A stretch of DNA of 64,000 bases. Source: Chloroflexota bacterium. GTDB lineage: Bacteria; Chloroflexota; Anaerolineae; Anaerolineales; Villigracilaceae. The notes beneath the pieces were generated by a model that was given only the letters and a program-made list of their open reading frames with translations, ran no database searches and was not told the origin of the DNA. The stretch covers positions 2,862,902 through 2,926,901 of the forward strand of contig JABFGC010000002.1 of NCBI GenBank assembly GCA_013112685.1. Reading direction: 5' to 3'. Shown piece after piece: positions 35,754-44,925 of the stretch (positions are counted from its first letter, which is position 1; each line of letters begins with the position of its first letter). The translations under genes were made by a program, and so were the position numbers.

Positions 35754-36542
35754 ATGACTTTCAAACGATTTTCACTCTCCGTCCTTGTAACGATGTTGCT
35801 GACCTCCTGCGCAACGATGGATGTGTGGCTTGCCACATCCACGCCGGTCATCCCGACGGAGACCCCGCCTCCCACTGCGACCATTAACTGGTTCCCGCCA
35901 TCGGCGACTCCCACGCTCCAGGCGTTTTCCACCAAAGCCCCCACCCCGGAGATGCGCCCCGGTCTCGGCGAAGAACTCGTCACCGACGACTTCTCCCGAT
36001 CCTCCCTGTGGGAAATTGCCGCCTCCGACGAAGCCAGCGCGGAGATCATTGACAACCGCCTGACGCTCGCTGTGCAAAGCCAGGTCTACATGACCAGCCT
36101 GCGCCGCGACCTGCTCATTGACGACTACTACGCCGAGATCACCGCCCAGCCCAGCCTGTGCCGCGGCGAAGATAGTTACGGCATCCTCGTACGCGCGAAC
36201 GGCGGGTCGTATTATCGTTTTGCGCTGGCGTGCAACGGCACGGTCCGCGCGGAACGGGTGACGAACAGCATCCGGCTCATCCTGCAGCAGCCGCTCCCCA
36301 GCGGGGACGTACCCCCCGGCGCGCCAGGCAGCGTCCGCATTGGGGTGTGGGCACTGGGCAGGGAATTGCGGCTCTTCCTCAACGGGCGCTTCCAATTCAG
36401 CATCAGCGATCCCAGTTTCCCGATTGGCACCCTCGGGGTCTTCGTCCGCTCGGCAGGCGAGACCGCGGCGGTTGTCTCGTTTTCCGATCTGGCGATTCAA
36501 GAAGTGGATTATGTTCTGCCCACGCCGACGGCAATACCGTGA
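35754..36542 (+). CDS. lipoprotein with LamG/jelly-roll-like domain
   Basis: The 262-aa protein has a lipoprotein signal (FSLSVLVTMLLTSC, lipid on C19), then a Pro/Thr spacer. A concanavalin-type domain follows (DDFSRSSLWEIAASDEASAE, GEDSYGILVRANGGSYYRF, LRLFLNGRFQFSI). Such domains bind glycans; the ligand here is unknown. It opens the envelope-gene block. No SD is obvious. Confidence 0.7.
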   Translation: MTFKRFSLSVLVTMLLTSCATMDVWLATSTPVIPTETPPPTATINWFPPSATPTLQAFSTKAPTPEMRPGLGEELVTDDFSRSSLWEIAASDEASAEIIDNRLTLAVQSQVYMTSLRRDLLIDDYYAEITAQPSLCRGEDSYGILVRANGGSYYRFALACNGTVRAERVTNSIRLILQQPLPSGDVPPGAPGSVRIGVWALGRELRLFLNGRFQFSISDPSFPIGTLGVFVRSAGETAAVVSFSDLAIQEVDYVLPTPTAIP

Positions 36543-36654
36543 CGATTGACGATTTTCGATTGACGATTTACGATTGGCGAATGTGGGAAATCCACCGCAC
36601 AAATTCCCACACAACATCCTCAATCCCGATCACTGATCACTGGCTACTCATCCC

Positions 36655-37641
36655 ATGCTCCTCCCCACCGACCTCCTGCGCCTGCCCTACACGCCAGACC
36701 TGACCGAAGGCGGGATCGAGTATGCGCTGCGGTCGCTGGCATTTCTTCAGGAGCGTGCAGGCGCCTCGCTCGCAGACAGACTGCGCCGCACGGTGGCAAA
36801 CATCGCCGTGGAACTGGCATTCCGCCGGCATCTCTCGCAATTGAACATCCCCTACGAGGTCCGCGCGTCCGCTTCGTTTGCGGAACGCGAGCGTTTTGAC
36901 GTGTTCCTCGACGGACGCAGGTGCGGAATCAAATCGTTTTTCATCTCGGACCGAAATCAAATCAAAGCCATCAGGGAAAATCCCGCCATCCTGCTGAACG
37001 CTCCCGCGCTGGTTCCCGCGGATGTCCATGCCGCCGACGGTCATGCATACAATGACGTGTACGTCTTTGCGTTTGCCACGGGAGTCGCCGCCGCATCGCA
37101 GGCGGATTTGCAGAAGGCAATCGCCAAGGGACTCCCGCACCACCTCGTTCACGTCATGCCAAAGGCGTGGCGCCAGCCGTCGAATTGGAATCCGCTCGGA
37201 GCGTTGAGCCTGAAATCGGAATCGGCGGAGGAACTGATCGTCGAGGTCAGCGGGCAGGATGCGGATCGGGAAATGAAGCGTAAGGGGATCAGCCTCCCGC
37301 CGGGGGTCAAGGTCAAACTGGATGAGTCCTTTTATTCCATCGCCGCGCTCCACATCCGTCGTTTGCCCGAAGCGCGCATCGGAATCCGCTGTGAGACGAA
37401 TCCCGAAACACATCTCGTCTCGCCGTTCGATTGGATCAACCTCTGGGTCTACGGCATGGATGTCTTCTTTGCAGGCTACCTCCCCTACGAGGAATTCAGC
37501 CAGCGCGCGAAAACGCTCCTGCCGGATTCGCAGGTGTTTCAATACAAACATACCAAAACGAAGAACCTTGCCGTGCGGGTCTCGGATTTGAAGCCCATCG
37601 GCAGGCTGCTTGAAACGGCGGGGAAAAATCAAATAAAATAG
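36655..37641 (+). CDS. protein of unknown function with possible PD-(D/E)XK core
   Basis: The 328-aa protein is soluble. Residues about 45-105 include RRTVANIAVELAFRRHL and ERFDVFLDGRRCGIKSFF. The D-x(n)-xK spacing within a predicted beta hairpin resembles the catalytic core of PD-(D/E)XK nucleases; this is inference. The rest has no recognised motif. It stands between envelope genes but gives no sign of secretion. A short heptamer repeat (ATCACTG twice) lies just before the start. Confidence 0.6.
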   Translation: MLLPTDLLRLPYTPDLTEGGIEYALRSLAFLQERAGASLADRLRRTVANIAVELAFRRHLSQLNIPYEVRASASFAERERFDVFLDGRRCGIKSFFISDRNQIKAIRENPAILLNAPALVPADVHAADGHAYNDVYVFAFATGVAAASQADLQKAIAKGLPHHLVHVMPKAWRQPSNWNPLGALSLKSESAEELIVEVSGQDADREMKRKGISLPPGVKVKLDESFYSIAALHIRRLPEARIGIRCETNPETHLVSPFDWINLWVYGMDVFFAGYLPYEEFSQRAKTLLPDSQVFQYKHTKTKNLAVRVSDLKPIGRLLETAGKNQIK

Positions 37642-37698
37642 ACCAGCAGGGTTGCCGCTTGATTTGGTCGAGTGTTTTAGAGTCAAAAGGAGAAGTCT

Positions 37699-39080
37699 AT
37701 GAACCGGCGCGCGCTTTCCGTTCTTGTTGTGCTTTCTTCGCTTGCATGTAATTTTTTGGCGGGCATGCTGCAGGGGCTCCACGCCCACTCCGCCGCCGCC
37801 GACGCCCATCCCGGCAACACCGACGCCGGTGATTCCCACCCCGGCATATATCCCCGCCGCCTGCCAGAACCAGCCGCTGGCTACCGTGCCCGCCGCCACC
37901 GCGCTGGCGGAGCCGACCCCGTTCCTGCTGGACAACCCCGAAGTCCCGCCGGACCTTCAATTGCGGGTCTTCAACGATGCAGCCAACGTAATCGAAGACG
38001 TGTACGTTTACCCCGATTTCAACGGCGTGGATTGGGAGGGACGCAAAAAGACCTACCGCGAGAAAATCGAAGCAGGCTTGGACACCAAAACATTCTATGA
38101 AACCATGCAAGCCTTCATCGCCGAATTGAACGACGACCATTCGCACTTCGAGTCGCCGGTGGAGGTTGCCATGTCGGAGGCGCAACTGGCAGGCACCGAT
38201 GAGTTCGTGGGCATCGGAGCATTCATCCTGCCGTTCGAGGAAAAGGGTCACGTCACGCTGATTTACACCTACCCCGATTCGCCCGCCGAACACGCGGGGT
38301 TGAAGGCGCACGACAGCATCCTCGCGGCGGACGGCTTGCCCATCATTCAGGATGGAGAAGCGCGCATCGAGATCGTCCGCGGGACCGGAATGCTCGGCAG
38401 TGGTGCTCACCGTCCAGTCGCCGGGCGAAGCGCCGCGTCACGTGATGGTCGTCCGCGAGCGGATTCAAAGCCCGATGGTGATCCAGTCCAGCCTCCTGCC
38501 CACGTCCGACGGTTCGCGCGTCGGTTATATCTTCCTGCCCACCTTCTTCGATCAGACCATCCCCGACCAGGTGCGAATCGCGCTCGAAAACTTCGGTCCG
38601 CTGGACGGCTTGATTTTGGACAACCGCCTCAACGGCGGCGGCAGCAGCAGTGTGGTGGAACCTTTGCTTTCCTTTTTCGCGTCTGGCAGGCTGGGCAATT
38701 TCACCAGCCGCAGGGAATCCAATCCGCTCACGATTGAGGCGGAGCCGATCCACAACTCGCAGACCGTGCCGCTGGTGGTTCTTGTCAGCGAGGAAACAGC
38801 CAGTTTCGGTGAAATCTTCTCCGGCGTCCTGAGGGATGCGGGGCGGGCAAAAATCGTCGGCGCGCCCACGCTGGGCAACGTCGAAATCCTGCACGGCTAC
38901 GAGTTCGACGACGGCTCGAACCTTTGGATTGCGGAGGAAACTTTTGTGGCTGCAAATTCGTCCGAGAACTGGGAAGAGACCGGCATCGTGCCGGATGTCA
39001 TCGCCTATGCGGATTGGGACACCTTTACCTTCGAGAACGACCCCTCCATCCAGGCGGCGGTTCGATTACTTGGGCATTAA
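37699..39080 (+). CDS. S41 family C-terminal-processing-like peptidase, lipoprotein (two frameshifts)
   Basis: About 460 aa when joined. It has a lipoprotein signal (VLVVLSSLAC, C17) and a Pro/Thr spacer. An N-terminal helical part precedes a PDZ-like domain (DEFVGIGAFILPFEEKGHV, SPAEHAGLKAHDSILAADG). The tail-specific protease core has LDGLILDNRLNGGG and SEETASFGEIFSGVL, where the Ser of TASFGE is the expected nucleophile. The usual catalytic Lys (GKG) is replaced by Asn (TLGNVEIL). Frame breaks lie at a G run near 37775 and near 38395. It would act outside the membrane. Confidence 0.75.
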
Positions 39081-39105
39081 GTTTTGAGGTAAGATTACAT
39101 AGAAC

Positions 39106-39909
39106 ATGGAGTCTACAAAAGAACGTCACACCTCCCGTCCGCGCAAGCCGCACGCGCCAAACGCCTTTCTCTCCACGATCGGAATGGCGATTTTGATTGC
39201 GACTCTCTTCACCGCGTGGACGCCGAACAGCCTGTTCGCTGGAAATTTGCGGGAACAACTCCGCACCCTGCTCACGCCTCAAACCGGACCCGAAAGCGGG
39301 TTCACCACCCCACAGCCGCAACTGCGCATCGGCATTGTCGCCGGTCACATGGGCAACGATTCCGGCGCGGTCTGCACCGACGAAAACGGCGAAGTGACGC
39401 TGACCGAAGTGGACGTGAATTACAAGATCGCCTCGCTCGTGCGCGACAGCCTGACCGCCAAAGGCTTTCAGGTGGATCTGCTCAACGAGTTCGATACGCG
39501 CCTGAACGGTTTCCGCGCTGTGGCGCTCGTATCCATCCATAACGATTCATGTGAATATATCAACGAGGAAGCCACCGGTTTCAAAGTGGCGGCTTCGCTC
39601 GAGACGCGCGACCTCAACCGCGCCCAACGTCTCACCGCCTGCCTCGTGGACCGCTACGGCAAAATCACCGGTTTGACCTTCCACGCCAACAGCATCACAA
39701 CGGATATGACCGAGTACCACGCCTTCTCGGAAATTGACCCGAACACCATCACCGCCATCATCGAGACCGGCTTCCTCAACCTCGATCAGCAGATCCTGAC
39801 CGAGCAGACGAATGTCGTCGCCGAGGGCATCACTCAGGGCATCCTGTGCTTCATCAACAACGAGAGCGTCCTGCCGACTCAGGTTCCACCTCCCAGCGTA
39901 TCGCCATGA
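39106..39909 (+). CDS. N-acetylmuramoyl-L-alanine amidase (Amidase_3 type)
   Basis: The 267-aa protein has an uncleaved or cleaved N-terminal helix (STIGMAILIATLFTAW), then an Amidase_3 domain. Putative zinc ligands are H in VAGHMGND, E in LTEVDVN and H in SIHNDSC; the catalytic Glu lies in IETGFLNLDQ. It cleaves the lactyl-peptide bond of peptidoglycan. Its 3' end overlaps the next L,D-transpeptidase by 4 bp (ATGA), so they are co-translated. Confidence 0.82.
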   Translation: MESTKERHTSRPRKPHAPNAFLSTIGMAILIATLFTAWTPNSLFAGNLREQLRTLLTPQTGPESGFTTPQPQLRIGIVAGHMGNDSGAVCTDENGEVTLTEVDVNYKIASLVRDSLTAKGFQVDLLNEFDTRLNGFRAVALVSIHNDSCEYINEEATGFKVAASLETRDLNRAQRLTACLVDRYGKITGLTFHANSITTDMTEYHAFSEIDPNTITAIIETGFLNLDQQILTEQTNVVAEGITQGILCFINNESVLPTQVPPPSVSP

Positions 39910-40643
39910 GCAAAGCAGCCGTCCCGCCGCGCAGGAATTTCCTCTACCCGATCTTGATGCTGGGGTTCTTCGTCATCGCGCTTGGCGCGGCGGCATGGAC
40001 GGCTTCCTCCTCCCCGGCGTTCAGCATGGATGCCGCGCCGACGCCCACCTACTGGCAGTCTTTTGCCCACGCGGTCATCGCAAAACCCACTTACACTCCA
40101 TCGCCTACCCTGCCTCCCACCGCGTCGCCCACACCCACTTAACTTCCCACAGACACGCCCGAGCCTGTAGCGCAGGCGGAGATCATCGTGGATACGCCCA
40201 CCAGCGAATACGTCGCGCCTGCCGCGCAAGATACGACGTCCGCGCAGGCGCCGGGGGTTTATACGGGCGGCAAGTACATTCTCGTGGATATTTCCAAGCA
40301 GCACATGTACGTCTATGAAGGCGAGACGCTCATTTACAGTTTCGTCGCTTCGACCGGCATGAACAACGCCACGCGCGCCGGAAGTTTTAGCGTGTTGAAC
40401 AAAATCCCAAACGCTTATGGTGCAACCTGGAACATCTGGATGCCCCACTGGCTGGGCATCTACTGGGCGGGCGGTTTGCAAAACGGAATCCATGCGCTGC
40501 CCATCCTGCCGAACGGCGCAACGTTGTGGGCGGGCTACCTCGGCACGCCCATCTCCTACGGGTGCGTGGTGCTGGGTTCATACGAAGCGCAGACTCTCTA
40601 CAACTGGGCGGATGTGGGCACGCCTGTGGAAATTCAATGGTGA
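39906..40643 (+). pseudogene. L,D-transpeptidase with internal in-frame stop
   Basis: The N-terminal part (membrane helix FLYPILMLGFFVIALGAAA and a Pro/Thr stalk) ends at TAA (40140-40142). The same frame continues as LPTDTPEPVAQAEIIVDTPT and then a full YkuD domain. The paralogue at 40703 has an equivalent uninterrupted stalk (AVAQAEIVPDTPTPEY). YkuD proteins form 3-3 crosslinks in peptidoglycan. The catalytic Cys is in ISYGCVVL, with Tyr where SHGC normally has His. The stop may be a base-call error; otherwise the gene is broken. Confidence 0.7.
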
Positions 40644-40702
40644 GAAGCAAGCCTTTTTGTTTATAATGTTGACAAGCGCTTATCCGTAGTGAAAGGTGAC
40701 CC

Positions 40703-41674
40703 ATGAACAACCGTTTTGCACAACTACAGGAATCGGCATCCCGGGCGCGCGTGGATGACACAGCGCCTCGGAGGAGAGTCAACCCGCTGAAGGGCAGCCA
40801 GCCCAAAGGTCCAAAAAAGAAGCGGAATTTCATCCTGCCCATTTTCCTGATCGTCATGGGTTGCGGCGTCTTCCTGTTTGCGGCGTGGTCGGCGGTCCGG
40901 TCTCCGGCGCTGGCGTTCATCATCAACAGCGCCTATTCCCCACAGGCTCAGCAGCCGGTGTCTGCTCCGCCGTTCGCGCGCGTGTACATCGCCAAGCCGA
41001 CCTACACGCCCGCGGCGGGACAGTCCGTGGTGCAGATGCAGCCCACGCCCACGTTCACATCCCTCCCGCCTGCCGAAGCGCCAACGCAAGTCGTCGTCAT
41101 CCCGCCTACGGATATTCCCACGCTCGAAGTTGCGGTTCTTCCCGAAAATACGGATGCACAGGCAGAGCCGACGGCAACCCTCGAACAAGTGGCGGCGGTA
41201 GTTGACCCGAACCAGCCCGCCGAAGCGGTGGCGCAGGCGGAGATCGTCCCCGATACTCCCACGCCTGAATACGCCGCGCCGACGGCGGTTGCATACGCGC
41301 CGCCCAGAGGAGGTGGAGGCGGCGAGCACTGGTTTGACGTGGATCTATCCGACCAGCGCATGTACGCCTACGAAGGCGATACCGTGGTGCGGACGTTCAT
41401 CGTCTCCACCGGCACGTGGCAAACGCCGACCGTGACGGGACGCTTCAAGGTCTGGATCAAACTGCGCTCCGCGCCCATGTCGGGTCCCGGCTATTATTTG
41501 CCGGATGTGCCGTATATCATGTATTTTTATAAAGGCTATGGCATTCACGGCACGTACTGGCACAACAATTTCGGCGTGCCGATGAGTCACGGCTGTGTCA
41601 ACCTCAGCATCCCCGATGCCGAATGGGCGTATAACTTTGCGGTGGTCGGCACGGTGGTGAATGTACATTATTAG
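40703..41674 (+). CDS. L,D-transpeptidase (YkuD), membrane-anchored
   Basis: The 323-aa protein has a basic cytoplasmic head (KGSQPKGPKKKRNF), one transmembrane helix (ILPIFLIVMGCGVFLFAAW), a long Pro/Thr/Glu stalk of about 130 residues and a C-terminal YkuD domain. The active-site string IHGTYWHNNFGVPMSHGCVN has all canonical residues (His, SHGC). It makes 3-3 peptidoglycan crosslinks outside the membrane. AAGGTGA precedes the ATG and a TATAAT box lies near 40660. Confidence 0.88.
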   Translation: MNNRFAQLQESASRARVDDTAPRRRVNPLKGSQPKGPKKKRNFILPIFLIVMGCGVFLFAAWSAVRSPALAFIINSAYSPQAQQPVSAPPFARVYIAKPTYTPAAGQSVVQMQPTPTFTSLPPAEAPTQVVVIPPTDIPTLEVAVLPENTDAQAEPTATLEQVAAVVDPNQPAEAVAQAEIVPDTPTPEYAAPTAVAYAPPRGGGGGEHWFDVDLSDQRMYAYEGDTVVRTFIVSTGTWQTPTVTGRFKVWIKLRSAPMSGPGYYLPDVPYIMYFYKGYGIHGTYWHNNFGVPMSHGCVNLSIPDAEWAYNFAVVGTVVNVHY

Positions 41675-41750
41675 CGTTCGCAGAGGCGCCCTTCAATGAA
41701 GCTCAAGGTGTTTTGATTACACCCGGCGGGTCGCCTCTGTCATTGTAAGA

Positions 41751-42773
41751 ATGAACCGGAAACTATCACGAAGAGACTTCTTGAAATTGAGCGGAATGGG
41801 ACTGGCGGGCTTGCTCGCGCCTCCGCTCAATTTTGATTTGGACGACCCGTTCGCCTCCCAGCAAGGGCGCGTGACCGTGCGCACGGTCTGGTTGTACGAT
41901 AAACCCTCCTTCGAGGCGGCAAAGGTCAAACTGCTCCAGCGCGACGCGGTCATCGGCATCACCAACACCGCCATCAGCGAAGAGACCGAAACCCACAACC
42001 GCATCTGGTACGAGATCGGCAGGGAGGGCTACGTCCATTCGGGGAATATTCAGCCCGTGCGTACGACCTTCAACACACCGCAGATGGAAATTCCGAAAGA
42101 AGGTTTGCTTGCCGAGGTCAGCGTGCCGTACAGCGACGCGCACGAAGAACCAAACCTCGAATCGAAAGTGGGCTACCGCGTCTATTACGAGACCACGCAT
42201 TGGGTCAAAGCCGTCGTCACCGGCGGGACGGGACAAATCTGGTATCAAATCCTCGACGATAAATGGGACAAGTTGTACTACGTCCGCGCGGAGCATTTGC
42301 GCATCATGACCGCCGAAGAACTCGTGCCCCTTTCCCCTGAAGTGCCGGACAAGGAAAAGAAGGTCGTCGTGCGGCTCAACTCGCAGGTCGTCATTGCGTA
42401 TGAAGGCAGCCGGCCCGTGTTCGTCGTGCCGGTTGCCACAGGCGCAAGATTACGGAGCGGCACGTACACCACGCCGCAGGGAAATTTCATCACGTTCTAC
42501 AAACGTCCCTCGCGCCACATGGCGGCGGGCGATATTGCCGCCAGCGGCTTCGACCTGCCCGGCGTGCCCTGGGTGCAATACATCACCAAAAGCGGAATTT
42601 CCTTCCACGGCACGTTCTGGCACAACGACTACGGACGTCCGCGCTCGCATGGCTGCATCAACCTTTCCGTCAGCGCCGCAAAATGGCTGTACCGCTGGAC
42701 CGCGCCGGCCGTCGCATTCAACAAAGAATTCTCCTACGGCGGCGTGGGGACAAAAGTCGAAATCACCGAGTAA
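41751..42773 (+). CDS. Tat-exported SH3-L,D-transpeptidase
   Basis: The 340-aa protein begins with a twin-arginine signal (LSRRDFLKLSGMGLAGLLAP). SH3-like binding repeats follow (VTVRTVWLYDKPSFEAAKV, RIWYEIGREGYVHSGNIQPV), then a YkuD domain ending in SFHGTFWHNDYGRPRSHGCI. Active-site His and Cys are intact. Export as a folded protein by Tat is unusual for a cell-wall crosslinking enzyme in many phyla but fits Chloroflexota. It closely resembles the following gene. Confidence 0.88.
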   Translation: MNRKLSRRDFLKLSGMGLAGLLAPPLNFDLDDPFASQQGRVTVRTVWLYDKPSFEAAKVKLLQRDAVIGITNTAISEETETHNRIWYEIGREGYVHSGNIQPVRTTFNTPQMEIPKEGLLAEVSVPYSDAHEEPNLESKVGYRVYYETTHWVKAVVTGGTGQIWYQILDDKWDKLYYVRAEHLRIMTAEELVPLSPEVPDKEKKVVVRLNSQVVIAYEGSRPVFVVPVATGARLRSGTYTTPQGNFITFYKRPSRHMAAGDIAASGFDLPGVPWVQYITKSGISFHGTFWHNDYGRPRSHGCINLSVSAAKWLYRWTAPAVAFNKEFSYGGVGTKVEITE

Positions 42774-42782
42774 CCCGCCAAC

Positions 42783-42853
42783 TCCCTGACTCGTTGACTC
42801 GCTGATTCGCTGCCTCGCTGAATCGCTGAATCGCCGACTCCCCGCCTCAACTC
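42783..42853. repeat. heptamer-like tandem repeat between two L,D-transpeptidase genes
   Basis: Variants of CTGACTCG / GCTGAATC recur every 7-8 bp for about 70 bp. No gene. Confidence 0.7.
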
Positions 42854-42913
42854 CTCTAAACTCCCTCTCAAACTTCATCGTTAGAATTCGGATACAGGAA
42901 TCATCTCTTAACC

Positions 42914-43936
42914 ATGAGCCTTTCCCAACTTTCCCGCCGTGACTTTCTAAAACTGACCGCCTCGGGTGCGCTCGGGCTTGTTCTCTCCGAGTTGGGCGTT
43001 GACCGCGCCTTGGCTGCTCCCCCCGCCTCGCATGGACGCGCCATCTGGAGCGGCGTGCGCGTCTTCGATGCGCCGTCCCTGCTTGGCAATGAAATCGAAC
43101 TCCTGCGCGTGGACGAAGTAGTGCCGCTGCTCGGCGAAACGCAGGGCGACGGCATTGACAACAAATTCAACACTACCTGGTATCAACTGGACGGCGGCTA
43201 CTCCTACTCCGGCTGGCTCCAACCAGTGGAGACGAAATATCAAAAACCGGTCTATGAGATTCCCGCCGAAGGCAAACTCGCCGAAGTCAGCGTGCCGTTC
43301 AGCCTCACCTATCTCGCACCGTACTTCCACGCCAAAAACGCGCACCGCATCTTTTACGAAAGCACGCACTGGGTCAAGAAGGTCATCGTTACCCGCGAGG
43401 AAAAGACGGTCTGGTACGAAATCTACGACAAGGAATACAAGAAGTCCTTCTACATCCCGGCGCATAACCTGCGCATCATCCCGGACGAGGAGCTGACTCC
43501 ACTTTCCCCGGAGGTCCCCAACGAGAAGAAATTGCTCCACGTGGACCTCGCCAATCAAATGGTCACCGCCTTTGAAGGCGAAACGATGGTGCTCTCCGTC
43601 CGTTGTTCCAGCGGGCAGCGCGGGACGGATACCCCCAAAGGCGAGTGGTTCACTTTTCACAAGGGACCGTCCATCCACATGACCAACCGCGGCGATGCGG
43701 TGGCAAATATCTACAACCTGCCGGGCGTACCGTGGGTTTCCTTCTTCACCGGCATGGGTCACGCCTTCCACGGGACGTACTGGCACAACGATTACGGGCG
43801 TCCGCGCAGTAACGGCTGTGTCAACCTGCCGTCGAGCGTCTCCAAATGGATCTACCGCTGGACCGAGCCCGTCGTACCGCCGAATGTGGGTTACCTGCAC
43901 CAGCCCGGTCAAGGGACGAAGGTGATTGTTGAATAG
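42914..43936 (+). CDS. Tat-exported SH3-L,D-transpeptidase, second copy
   Basis: The 340-aa paralogue of the preceding protein starts LSRRDFLKLTASGALGLVLS. The SH3-like part has AIWSGVRVFDAPSLLGNEIE and the YkuD part FHGTYWHNDYGRPRSNGCVN. The SHGC motif reads SNGC: the second histidine is replaced by Asn, while the first His and the Cys remain. This may change activity or specificity. The gene ends the envelope block and is followed by a strong terminator. Confidence 0.85.
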   Translation: MSLSQLSRRDFLKLTASGALGLVLSELGVDRALAAPPASHGRAIWSGVRVFDAPSLLGNEIELLRVDEVVPLLGETQGDGIDNKFNTTWYQLDGGYSYSGWLQPVETKYQKPVYEIPAEGKLAEVSVPFSLTYLAPYFHAKNAHRIFYESTHWVKKVIVTREEKTVWYEIYDKEYKKSFYIPAHNLRIIPDEELTPLSPEVPNEKKLLHVDLANQMVTAFEGETMVLSVRCSSGQRGTDTPKGEWFTFHKGPSIHMTNRGDAVANIYNLPGVPWVSFFTGMGHAFHGTYWHNDYGRPRSNGCVNLPSSVSKWIYRWTEPVVPPNVGYLHQPGQGTKVIVE

Positions 43937-43941
43937 AATCA

Positions 43942-43979
43942 GTTGACGGTCACGCACGAAGTGACCGTCAACTTTTTTC
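43942..43979 (+). terminator. strong intrinsic terminator
   Basis: GTTGACGGTCAC and GTGACCGTCAAC form a perfect 12-bp stem followed by TTTTTT. It closes the L,D-transpeptidase block. Confidence 0.9.
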
Positions 43980-43990
43980 TACCAGACTTT

Positions 43991-44180
43991 CTACCGTACA
44001 TTCAGAACTTTGGTAGCGGTAAAGGAGGAAGTGAAGTAGAGCGAGATAGTATCTCGCTCTACTCAGCGCATTACTTCAACTGACCCATTGTCAGAACTTT
44101 TACCGCCAAGACGCAAAGTACGCCAAGTTTTTTGAGGCTTTCTTGGCGTCTTGGTGGTTCGATTTTGGTCATTTGTACGG
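43991..44180. mobile_element. MITE, copy 2, interrupted by an 89-bp insertion
   Basis: The left end CTACCGTACA and the right interior (TTTTGGTCATTTGTACGG) match the 113-bp MITE. The element is split after TCAGAACTTT (44002-44011), and the same 10 bp recur at 44091-44100 where the MITE resumes. The piece between holds a REP palindrome. With it, 43937-44281 contains no gene. Confidence 0.7.
44036..44062. repeat. GTAG-type REP palindrome
   Basis: GTAGAGCGAGAT-agt-ATCTCGCTCTAC, perfect 12-bp stem, inside the segment inserted in the MITE. Confidence 0.8.
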
Positions 44181-44281
44181 CATCAAAAACCGGATAGTAC
44201 CTTTGAGGCGCGCAACGATTCGCATAAAGTGGTATGCTGGGCGAAAGAACATAATCCACCCAGATTCGAAGAGGAAAAGAG

Positions 44282-44857
44282 ATGAACCCCGTTTTTCAAT
44301 TTAACCAATATACCCTCAGGCGCCAGGTCTTCGCGCTGACCGGCAAATTCCGCTTTTACGATCCCGGCGGCAGGCTGGTCATGTTCAGCGAGCAGAAGAT
44401 GTTCCGCCTGCGCGAGGACATCCGCGTGTACGCCGATGAAAGCAAGTCGCAGGAGGTGCTGATGATCAAAGCCCGCCAGATCATTGACTTCTCCGCCGCG
44501 TACGATGTAGTGGACAGCGCCACAGGCATGAAGGTCGGCGCGCTGCGGCGCAGGGGGCTCAAGTCCCTTCTGCGCGATGAATGGGAAGTGCTCGACGTGG
44601 GCGATAATGTTATCGGATTATTGTTCGAGGACAGCATGGGCATGGCATTGCTGCGCCGTTTTCTAACCGGGCTCATCCCCCAGAACTACGACATCACTAT
44701 CGGCGGCGCCCGCGTGGCGGACTTGCGCCAGAATTTCAACCCCTTCACCTACCAGTTAACCATGGACTTCAGCATGGACGTCGCCCACCAGTTGGACCGC
44801 CGTCTCGGCGTTGCGGCGGGCATTTTGCTGGCTGCGGTTGAAGGAAGGCAATCCTAA
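44282..44857 (+). CDS. LURP-one-related (tubby/scramblase-like) protein
   Basis: The 191-aa protein reads as the LOR fold: FNQYTLRRQVFALTGKFRFY, RLREDIRVYADESKSQEVLM, IIDFSAAYDVVDSATG and a final hydrophobic helix. Relatives include phospholipid scramblases; the bacterial role is unknown. The C-terminal helix (RLGVAAGILLAAVEG) is the usual buried helix of this fold. GAGG precedes the ATG. The next gene follows through an SD-masking hairpin. Confidence 0.75.
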   Translation: MNPVFQFNQYTLRRQVFALTGKFRFYDPGGRLVMFSEQKMFRLREDIRVYADESKSQEVLMIKARQIIDFSAAYDVVDSATGMKVGALRRRGLKSLLRDEWEVLDVGDNVIGLLFEDSMGMALLRRFLTGLIPQNYDITIGGARVADLRQNFNPFTYQLTMDFSMDVAHQLDRRLGVAAGILLAAVEGRQS

Positions 44858-44870
44858 TTGCTACGTTCTT

Positions 44871-44918
44871 TCCTCTTTCTTCTTTCCTGCCAAAGGAAAG
44901 AGGAAAGAAGAAAGAGGA
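44871..44918 (+). promoter_or_regulatory. 18-bp purine/pyrimidine hairpin covering a ribosome-binding site
   Basis: The arms TCCTCTTTCTTCTTTCCT and AGGAAAGAAGAAAGAGGA (44901-44918) are perfectly complementary with a 12-nt loop. The GAGGA in the 3' arm lies 7 nt before the ATG at 44926 and would serve as its SD, so folding should block translation. Confidence 0.6.
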
Positions 44919-44925
44919 CTTTCCC

